Source: CALEUX01 sp037439945 (GTDB lineage: Bacteria; Bacteroidota; Bacteroidia; Bacteroidales; Marinilabiliaceae). From it: a stretch of DNA of 21,251 bases. A model generated the notes under the pieces. That model ran no database searches. It saw only the letters and a program-made list of their open reading frames with translations, and had not been told where the DNA came from. The stretch is from positions 1-21,251 of the forward strand of contig JBBIVA010000058.1 in NCBI GenBank assembly GCA_037439945.1. The letters are read 5' to 3'. Below are positions 16,901 through 21,251 of this stretch, piece after piece (position 1 is the stretch's first letter; each line of letters starts with the position of its first letter). Both the position numbers and the translations under genes were made by a program.

Positions 16901-17770
16901 CCCACGTGGGGCCGGACCAATATTTACCCTTGCTATATCCTTTATTCGTATGGGCTTATTATCGGTAACCTTTACTACTGCCTGTTCTATTTCATTCAGG
17001 TTTTTAATATATCCCAAACCCCTTACATAATATTCCACAAGGTTCATCTCAATGGTATTAGCTCCAATGTCAAGATTGCAGTTTCTAATGGCTTCCATAA
17101 CCATCATTATGCTTACATTATGAGCTTTTAAAGCCACTGGGTCCAAATCTACCTGGTACTCTTTTACGAATCCGCCAATAGAAGCAACTTCTGAAACCCC
17201 TTCGGCAGAAGACAATGCATATTTAACATAAAAATCCTGGATGCTCCTTAACTCATGCAAATCCCACCCTCCTGCAGGTTTACCATTTTCATCCCTTCCT
17301 TCCAAAGTGTACCAAAAAACTTGCCCCAGTGCTGTTGCATCAGGCCCCAATGAGGGCGAAACTCCATTCGGAAGCAAATTGGATGACAGTGAATTAAGCT
17401 TCTCTAATACCCTTGTTCTGCTCCAATAATACTCAACATCATCATCAAAAATTATTGCTATAAAAGATAGTCCAAACATTGAGCTGCTTCGTACTGATTT
17501 AACACCGGGTAAGCCCAGAAGTGATGTAGTCAAAGGATAAGTAATCTGGTCTTCAACATCCTGTGGACTTCTTCCCATCCATTCGGTAAAAACAATTTGC
17601 TGATTTTCACCAATATCAGGAATGGCATCAACAGGCACAGGGTCTCTCGGAAGGAAATCAATGTTCCAGTTGAAGGGCGCTGTTACTACACCCCAACCTA
17701 AAAACAAAATTAGCAGGAGTACAGTAACAAGCTTATTTTCGAGAAAAAACTTTATAAGCTTATTGAGCAT
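13976..17770 (-). CDS. CusA/CzcA-family heavy metal efflux RND pump
   Basis: Inner membrane, proton-driven pump that would export metal ions through the adaptor and channel. The 1264-residue protein has the HME-RND marks: VPVDAIPDIGENQQIVFTEW near 45-64, GLPGVKSVRSSSMFG, and the TM4 segment SGIAIAIGTMVDLGII with Asp432, the equivalent of the CusA proton-relay Asp405. Met726, Met776 and Met865 align with the CusA Cu(I)/Ag(I) triad Met573, Met623 and Met672; the first two are 50 residues apart in both. The protein is about 220 residues longer than CusA. The extra length lies mainly in a hydrophobic insert at about 533-645 with several membrane segments, plus smaller inserts near 675-705 and 787-825 (the latter with DKNGDFLKDD). 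The CusA Lys984 position reads Cys here (RVRPCLMT). It sits 20 bp after the HMA gene. Confidence 0.93.
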   Translation of the reverse strand: MLNKLIKFFLENKLVTVLLLILFLGWGVVTAPFNWNIDFLPRDPVPVDAIPDIGENQQIVFTEWMGRSPQDVEDQITYPLTTSLLGLPGVKSVRSSSMFGLSFIAIIFDDDVEYYWSRTRVLEKLNSLSSNLLPNGVSPSLGPDATALGQVFWYTLEGRDENGKPAGGWDLHELRSIQDFYVKYALSSAEGVSEVASIGGFVKEYQVDLDPVALKAHNVSIMMVMEAIRNCNLDIGANTIEMNLVEYYVRGLGYIKNLNEIEQAVVKVTDNKPIRIKDIARVNIGPAPRGHSGFLDKGGAEAVGGVVIARYGDNPLKTIENVKERISEIAPGLASKTLEDGIQSKVTIVPFYDRTELIYETLGTLNEAINLQIIITIIVVIIMVFHLRASLMISALLPLAVLMCFIMMKYIGVDANIVALSGIAIAIGTMVDLGIILSENILSHNEEAPENQPLITTVYNASVEVSSAILTAVSTTIVSFLPVFTLQAAEGKLFGPLAFTKTFALLAALVVTLFMMPAFAHWLFSVKTFRKQIALIFNSILIVIGILILGWVVWGGIAIILLGLNNLAKNLADNEKLPISKLNYFFRKQHSVINLGIILIAASWLLAGEWLPLGVTNSLFLNFIFIALILIIVLGGFKLFLRFYARLLNWCLEHKKVFLAIPVLIVVWGLNIWLGFDKVFGFIPNITEKAGVNIRPSSLWSSLSHAFPGMEKEFMPALDEGSFLLMPTSMPHSGMEANRKFLQQLDIRVEAIPEVAMVVGKAGRVESALDPAPVSMFENIILYKTEYINDIDGHPIRFGVDKNGDFLKDDVGNLIPDNKGRYFRQWREHIKTPDDIWNEIVNATNNIPGVTSAPKLQPIETRLVMLQTGMRAPMGIKVFGPDLKSIEDFSLSLEKLLKEVPTVKPEAVYADRSLGKPYLEIDIDRMAIARYGLNIADVQMYLEVALGGMPLTTTVEGRERYKIRARYARELRDNPGAIQRILIPTPLGMQIPLGELATVEYRPGPGMIRGENTFLVGYVLLDKQDGYSEVTVVENADRYLKSKIANGELIVPTGVSYRFSGSYENQVRAEKRLAIVVPLVLVVIFLILYFQFRSTTTSLMIFSSIALAFAGGFVMLWLYGEDWFMNFSVVGTNMRDLFQMKMYNLSVAVWVGFIALFGIATDDGVVISTYLMQSFKKNRPENIKEVRKAVLEAGLKRVRPCLMTSATTLLALLPILTSTGRGADIMIPMAIPAFGGMSVALISLFVVPVLYAAREEYLISKKFK

Positions 17771-17790
17771 TTTAGAGATGTTAAAAATTT

Positions 17791-18156
17791 TTATTTTTTC
17801 TGCTCTTTGTAGTCTATGTTTCTTTGGTATTTACAGCAGGAAGGCAGTGCATTATAAACTGCATCGTAAGCTTTCTCTTTATGTGTATCATGTCCAACCC
17901 TTGCAATATTCCTATGAATGAATTCAATTTTTATTTTTGAAGTATGATATTCAACCTGCAAAACCTTAGTTTCCCTGTTCCATACAGCAGATGTTACTCC
18001 CTCAACTTTTGCAGCCTTTTCAATACGTGATTTACACATACCACATTCACCCAAAACTTTTATCCCGGCTTTTTTTATTTCATTTTTATTACCAGTATTG
18101 GGAAAACCTGTACCAAACAAAAATGAAAGAAGGGTAAGTAATATTATTTTTCTCAT
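17791..18156 (-). CDS. small exported heavy-metal-associated (HMA) domain protein
   Basis: A 121-residue protein with a signal peptide (about 1-19) and one HMA domain. The metal site is GECGMCKSRIEKAA with Cys38 and Cys41 (CxxC); the usual GMxCxxC has become CGMC. The ferredoxin-like fold continues through VEGVTSAVWNRETKVLQVEY and ends with the conserved ARVGHDTHKEKAYDAVYNAL and a PSCCKY pair (Cys107, Cys108). The His89/His92 and Cys-Cys tail recur in Bacteroidota relatives as I recall them and may add a second ligand set. It probably hands Cu(I) or Ag(I) in the periplasm to the adaptor or pump, filling the place of CusF, which is unrelated in fold. It is the first gene of the efflux operon and is preceded by the AraC-type regulator. 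Confidence 0.87.
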   Translation of the reverse strand: MRKIILLTLLSFLFGTGFPNTGNKNEIKKAGIKVLGECGMCKSRIEKAAKVEGVTSAVWNRETKVLQVEYHTSKIKIEFIHRNIARVGHDTHKEKAYDAVYNALPSCCKYQRNIDYKEQKK

Positions 18157-18200
18157 ATCAATAAATTTAAATTGTAGCTTAAACTTTTAATCAATTGATA

Positions 18201-18208
18201 CAAAATTA
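18201..18208 (-). promoter_or_regulatory. possible -7 element of the metal efflux operon
   Basis: On the minus strand these bases read TAATTTTG, matching the Bacteroidota -7 consensus TAnnTTTG, 44 bases before the HMA start codon. No TTTG is present at the expected -33 distance; the direct repeat described separately lies there, which would suit an activator-dependent promoter. Confidence 0.35.
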
Positions 18209-18229
18209 AATAAACTTATCCTAGTAATG

Positions 18230-18260
18230 TTATATAATTATTGGTATGTTTTATATAATT
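18230..18260. promoter_or_regulatory. 10-bp direct repeat, candidate AraC-type operator
   Basis: TTATATAATT occurs at 18230-18239 and again at 18251-18260 in the same direction, 21 bp apart, equal to two helical turns. AraC-type activators commonly bind such spaced direct repeats. The sites lie just upstream of the possible -7 element and reach the regulator stop codon. The region is very AT-rich, so chance is possible. Confidence 0.4.
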
Positions 18261-18820
18261 TACACTTTGTCGAGCGGTTTTCTATCCTTTATCTTTTTAC
18301 TTTTAAAGAAACTTGGGGTTAGTCCAGTCACTTTTTTAAATTGATTACTCAAATGTGCTACACTGGAATAATTCATTTTAAAAGCTATTTCGCTTAGCGA
18401 CAACTCATCGTAAACTAATAGCTCCTTTACCCTTTCAATTTTTTGGGCAATAAAAAATTTCTCTATTGTAGTACCTTCAACCTCTGAGAAAAGGTTTGAA
18501 AGGTAAGTGTAATCATGAATAAGTTCCCTACTCAAAAAGTCAGAAAGATTAGTTTTTAATTGACTGTTCCGATTGTGTACCAGTTCAATTATTGATGCTT
18601 TTATTTGTTCAATTATTCTTCCCTTTTTATCATCAATTGTTTCAAACCCATACTGTTTAAGATGTACATTTATCATTTGTTTTTCGTCATCATTAATTTC
18701 CGAATTTAGTTCAATTTCGCCAAGTTTAACACTAACTGGTTGAAAGCCAATTTTTTCAAGCTCGTTTTTTACTACCATAATACAACGGTTACAAACCATA
18801 TTTTTTATGTAAAGTACCAT
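18260..18820 (-). CDS. AraC-family regulator with N-terminal CxxC metal-sensor-like segment
   Basis: A 186-residue transcription factor. The first 65 residues resemble a small HMA-like domain: MVLYIKNMVCNRC gives Cys10 and Cys13 (MxCxxC), followed by a VVKNELEKIGFQPVSVKLGE strand-helix pattern. The C-terminal half (about 85-180) is a two-helix-turn-helix AraC DNA-binding domain: YTYLSNLFSEVEGTTIEKFF for the first HTH, LSLSEIAFKMNYSSVAHLSN and FKKVTGLTPSFFK for the second. The usual large AraC sensor domain is absent, so the CxxC segment is the likely metal-sensing part. It lies directly upstream of the HMA-pump operon on the same strand (103-bp gap) and is the likely regulator. Metal identity and whether it activates are inferences. 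The start was taken at 18820, the ATG that opens directly on the CxxC segment. Confidence 0.88.
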   Translation of the reverse strand: MVLYIKNMVCNRCIMVVKNELEKIGFQPVSVKLGEIELNSEINDDEKQMINVHLKQYGFETIDDKKGRIIEQIKASIIELVHNRNSQLKTNLSDFLSRELIHDYTYLSNLFSEVEGTTIEKFFIAQKIERVKELLVYDELSLSEIAFKMNYSSVAHLSNQFKKVTGLTPSFFKSKKIKDRKPLDKV

Positions 18821-18919
18821 CTTAATAGGGGTTATTAAAAAAATGATAACAACTACAACTTACCTAATAAAATAACTCAATAAAAGAACCGGTCAAACCT
18901 GTTTTTAATTTCAAGTGCA

Positions 18920-18982
18920 TTACAAATCAGAATCCTCGATCCGGAAAATTTCCTCTAAAGTAGTTCCAAATGCCCTGGCCAT
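18920..18982 (-). pseudogene. C-terminal tail of an XRE-type regulator (remnant)
   Basis: On the minus strand 20 codons read MARAFGTTLEEIFRIEDSDL and then TAA. This matches the end of Cro/C1-type (XRE) helix-turn-helix regulators, whose last helix typically reads KIAKxFGxxxEEIF. A stop codon lies two codons upstream of the Met in the same frame, and the helix-turn-helix itself is missing, so this is the tail of a lost gene. The match is short but distinctive. Confidence 0.5.
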
Positions 18983-19059
18983 TTTTTAAAGCTAATATAA
19001 TTATGTTAATTCATTTTGGACCAGAGCGGCGAATAAGTAAAAAAATACAGGTTATGAGG

Positions 19060-19452
19060 TTATGTTACAATTTTTGTGGAGGTTATCTCTGCAACCGCCA
19101 TTTGCAAAAATTCACGGTTGTAATAATCATCATCTACTACTCTATTATTCCAAAAAAGTATATCAAGATCAATTATTCGGGGGCCAAATTTGGGAAGTGA
19201 CCTGTCTCTCCCCATTTTATTTTCAATTTCTTTTAATAAAATTGTAACTTTTTCTTGATTATAAACAGTTAGCACCAACACAACACCGTTTAAAAAATCA
19301 GGCTGGTTGGTTATCCCAATTGGTTTAGTAGTTTTTATAGATGAAACAGAAATTACATTAAAGTGGTTTTTTAACTCCTCAATAGCCTTATAAATGTTTT
19401 TTTCTGCTTCAATATTTGACCCCAGCGAAATTATTGCTCTATTGGGTTTCAT
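19060..19452 (-). CDS. folK: 6-hydroxymethyl-7,8-dihydropterin pyrophosphokinase
   Basis: Cytosolic enzyme that transfers pyrophosphate from ATP to 6-hydroxymethyl-7,8-dihydropterin in folate synthesis. Motifs are ISLGSNI at 8-14, PDFLNGV at 51-57, GRDR at 81-84 and GPRIIDLDIL at 90-99, with the two magnesium-binding aspartates Asp95 and Asp97. At 130 residues it is shorter than E. coli FolK (159); the tail after the aspartates is only about 30 residues, ending NREFLQMAVAEI plus eight residues. All catalytic parts remain, so it is probably active. It is the last gene of a four-gene minus-strand cluster, 40 bp after the FolX-like gene. Its start opens directly on MKPNRAIISLGSN. Confidence 0.93.
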   Translation of the reverse strand: MKPNRAIISLGSNIEAEKNIYKAIEELKNHFNVISVSSIKTTKPIGITNQPDFLNGVVLVLTVYNQEKVTILLKEIENKMGRDRSLPKFGPRIIDLDILFWNNRVVDDDYYNREFLQMAVAEITSTKIVT

Positions 19453-19492
19453 ATAGTTGAATCATGGTTTTAATATCCTAAATTAAAATGAC

Positions 19493-19849
19493 TTACTTCT
19501 TATTTTCTACCTTTAATTTAACCGATACACTTTCAGAGAAACGCAGAGCGTGGGGCTTATCAACTTGCACAACGGCCCGTTTTACCCTTTTATTTTCCAG
19601 AATAACATCCAGGGCCCTTTGAGCAACAGTTTCAATAAGATTAAAATTATTACTTTCTACAACATCTATTATACTTTTACATACATCACGATAATTAAGG
19701 GCCATTTCAGGGTTATCGGTAACCTCTTCCCCTTGCGTATCATAACTAATTTTAATGTTTAGTAACAAATCTTGCTTTTTACCGGTTTCATGTTCGTTAA
19801 AACCTACCTGGGTGCGTAGAAGCAGGTTTTTTATAAGAATTTTAGCCAT
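19493..19849 (-). CDS. folX: FolX-like dihydroneopterin triphosphate 2'-epimerase / dihydroneopterin aldolase family
   Basis: A 118-residue protein of the dihydroneopterin aldolase (FolB/FolX) fold. Several stretches follow E. coli FolX more closely than FolB: IKNLLLRTQVGFNEHE, KKQDLLLNIKISY, ALNYRDVCKSI at 50-60, and DKPHALRFSESVSV at 97-110 (FolX has DKLHALRYADSVSM; FolB has SKPGAVARAANVGV). FolX epimerises 7,8-dihydroneopterin triphosphate to the monapterin form, while FolB cleaves dihydroneopterin to 6-hydroxymethyl-dihydropterin. The comparison is from recalled sequences, so the aldolase reading is not excluded, especially next to folK. It follows the reductase gene by 6 bp and precedes folK by 40 bp. 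Confidence 0.75.
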   Translation of the reverse strand: MAKILIKNLLLRTQVGFNEHETGKKQDLLLNIKISYDTQGEEVTDNPEMALNYRDVCKSIIDVVESNNFNLIETVAQRALDVILENKRVKRAVVQVDKPHALRFSESVSVKLKVENKK

Positions 19850-19855
19850 AAAATA

Positions 19856-20566
19856 TTATTTTATATGTGACCCTCCATCACAATAGATAATTTGCCCGGT
19901 AACATCACTGTTTACTGCTAAAAAATAAACAGTTTCGCACAAATTATCAATACTTACCTGTTTTTTTAATGGTGTTGCATCTATTACCTTTTCAAAATAC
20001 TCACCGGCGGGATTACAAGGTGGCAACACAGGGCCGGGAGCTACACCATTAACCCTGATATAGGGAGCCCATTCAAGGGCGGCCATCTGGGTTAAATTTC
20101 CAAGGGCCTTTTTTGCCAACGAATAAGCTCCATGTGATGAATTATTATTTACAATCCGGGTATCCAATAAATTAATAATTGTCCCTCTTTTATACCGGTT
20201 GTAGAATGACTTCATTAAAAAAAAAGGTGATTCAAAGTTCACAGACATCTGTTTCCTGAATAACTCAAAATTAGTATCAGAAAGTAACCCGGGCTCAAAA
20301 ACTGATGCATTATTTATTAACACATCTAAATGTGAAATATTTTCAAAAATAATCTCACATTCTGAAACTCTATTTAAATCACACTTAACAACAGGAAACC
20401 TCCTATCGCCAAATTTTTGCTGAAGGTCTTTTGATAATAATTCAGCATCATTTTCACTCTTATTATAATGAATAATTACTTCAAAACCCTTTGAAGCAAA
20501 ATACCCCGACAAGGCTTTACCAATGCGGGTGGAACCGCCTGTTATTAAAACAGTTAAAGGTTTCAT
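19856..20566 (-). CDS. folM: short-chain dehydrogenase, pteridine reductase (FolM/PTR1) type
   Basis: A 236-residue NAD(P)H-dependent short-chain reductase. The dinucleotide motif TGGSTRIG is at 9-16, with the Arg found in pteridine reductases; NNAS is at 85-88. The catalytic Tyr148 and Lys152 (YSLAK) are present, but the usual serine 13 residues before the tyrosine is Asp135 (NLLDTR). Asp at this place is the mark of PTR1 (Asp181/Tyr194) and of FolM, which reduce dihydropterins to tetrahydropterins. Ending GQIIYCDGGSHIK fits FolM. Its start codon overlaps the stop of the upstream msrC-type gene by one base and its stop is 6 bp from the FolX-like gene, so the three are almost surely cotranscribed. 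The gene symbol is given by motif and context; another pterin substrate is possible. Confidence 0.8.
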   Translation of the reverse strand: MKPLTVLITGGSTRIGKALSGYFASKGFEVIIHYNKSENDAELLSKDLQQKFGDRRFPVVKCDLNRVSECEIIFENISHLDVLINNASVFEPGLLSDTNFELFRKQMSVNFESPFFLMKSFYNRYKRGTIINLLDTRIVNNNSSHGAYSLAKKALGNLTQMAALEWAPYIRVNGVAPGPVLPPCNPAGEYFEKVIDATPLKKQVSIDNLCETVYFLAVNSDVTGQIIYCDGGSHIK

Positions 20567-21027
20567 TATTTATAAATTAATTCAACTACTTGCTCAAGGT
20601 AAATTCTGTCAGTATCATCAAAATTATTAAAATTTCTGCTGTCTATATCCAAAACTGCTAAAACTTCACCTTTACAATTAAAAACCGGAACCACAATTTC
20701 AGATTTACTTAACGGAGAACATGCAATATGTCCTGAAAATTCTTCAACATCAGGAACTAATACCGGTTGTTTTGAATTAATGCCTGCCCAGCAAACTCCG
20801 GTATTCTTTTTCAATTTTAAGCAGGCAACCGGACCCTGATATGGCCCAACCACTAATTCACCATCATTTAGAATATAAAAGCCTGTCCAGAAAAAATATT
20901 TCATTTTAAAATGTAACAAAGCCGCAATTGTTGCCATTCTTGAAACAGGGTTGATTGTTGCGTTAACCAGTTTCTCCAGCTGTTCAGTAACACGCTTATA
21001 GCGTCCTATTTTAATCGAATCCTTCAT
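20566..21027 (-). CDS. msrC: free methionine-(R)-sulfoxide reductase (GAF domain)
   Basis: Cytosolic enzyme that reduces free L-methionine-(R)-sulfoxide. The 153-residue protein is one GAF domain with the three family cysteines at 69 (GPVAC), 79 (GVCW) and 103 (HIACS). Their spacing of 10 and 24 residues equals that of E. coli Cys84, Cys94 and Cys118. Other marks are PDVEEFSGHIACS, KSEIVVPVF, VLAVLDIDS and the closing FDDTDRIYLEQVV. The residue after HIAC is Ser here, where Asp is usual. It is the first gene of the pterin cluster and its TAA overlaps the next ATG by one base. About 170 bp of AT-rich DNA precede it; no convincing -7 element was found there. Confidence 0.93.
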   Translation of the reverse strand: MKDSIKIGRYKRVTEQLEKLVNATINPVSRMATIAALLHFKMKYFFWTGFYILNDGELVVGPYQGPVACLKLKKNTGVCWAGINSKQPVLVPDVEEFSGHIACSPLSKSEIVVPVFNCKGEVLAVLDIDSRNFNNFDDTDRIYLEQVVELIYK

Positions 21028-21196
21028 TTAGTTTTATTTCATTTTAATCTTAACCCTATTTCTTCAATATTGTTTAAAAAAAACACATCAAGAGATATTT
21101 GAATTTTCGGTAGTAAAATGTTTTAAAAAGATTTTCAAGTTTTAACCGGAATTTTATTCAGAACATAATTTTTATATTCAGTTATCAAACACTATG

Positions 21197-21236
21197 AAAA
21201 TAACAACCGGCCATGGTATTTAAACCAGGCCGGTTG
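21197..21236 (-). terminator. minus-strand rho-independent terminator at right edge
   Basis: CAACCGGCC (21204-21212) pairs exactly with GGCCGGTTG (21228-21236), extended inside by TGGT/ACCA with one bulged A. On the minus strand the stem is followed by TTATTTT (21203-21197). It would end a minus-strand gene that lies beyond the right edge of the window. Confidence 0.7.
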
Positions 21237-21251
21237 ACCACTCATCTACTA

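Noticed and set aside
10683..18820. Zinc/cobalt/cadmium (Czc) efflux as the main reading of the operon
   Set aside because: The pump keeps the CusA methionine triad, and the channel and small HMA protein have Met-rich and CxxC sites that favour Cu(I)/Ag(I); a Czc role cannot be fully excluded.
1..21251. CRISPR array, tRNA or rRNA genes
   Set aside because: No regularly spaced repeats with unique spacers, no cloverleaf-like tRNA and no rRNA-like stretches were seen by eye on either strand.

Overview
The window looks like a stretch of a Bacteroidota chromosome, probably a Bacteroidales/Marinilabiliales-type organism (an inference from protein character, not a measured phylogeny). The base composition is low in G+C, starts lack clear Shine-Dalgarno sequences, several intergenic gaps hold short CCCGA/TCGGG palindromes typical of this phylum, and the proteins read as Bacteroidota versions of their families.

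Left part, plus strand (1-9532): the 3' end of a dihydroorotase gene, a complete phosphoenolpyruvate carboxylase (ppc), an OFA-type major facilitator transporter, then about 1.6 kb of AT-rich decayed DNA holding a broken DUF6265-like gene and the first codons of a probable IS4-type transposase. After it come a 708-residue lipoprotein with an M3-like gluzincin zinc site, and a Tat-type exported TIM-barrel sugar phosphate isomerase/epimerase followed by a strong terminator.

Middle (9533-10682): the 3' remnant of an IS1634-family transposase spread over three frames, then a gene-poor stretch with a 23-bp perfect palindrome, a 17-codon ORF and two mutually exclusive hairpins, one of them ending in a T tract. 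No downstream gene on that strand explains this arrangement.

Right part, minus strand (10683-18820): a compact metal-resistance locus. In transcription order it encodes a 186-residue AraC-type regulator with an N-terminal CxxC metal-binding-like segment, a small exported HMA protein, a CusA/CzcA-family RND pump, a TolC-type outer membrane channel and a CusB-type adaptor. The pump keeps the three methionines that bind Cu(I)/Ag(I) in E. coli CusA at matching spacing, and the adaptor and channel carry extra Cys/Met-rich parts, so copper or silver is the likeliest substrate. A 10-bp direct repeat with 21-bp spacing lies upstream of a possible promoter between the regulator and the HMA gene and is a candidate operator.

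Far right, minus strand (18920-21027): a 20-codon tail of a lost XRE-type regulator, then a tight cluster of free methionine-(R)-sulfoxide reductase, a short-chain reductase with the Asp-x12-Tyr-x3-Lys signature of pteridine reductases, a FolX-like DHNA-fold enzyme and folK. The cluster points to a folate or tetrahydromonapterin pathway. A minus-strand terminator at the right edge closes a gene outside the window.
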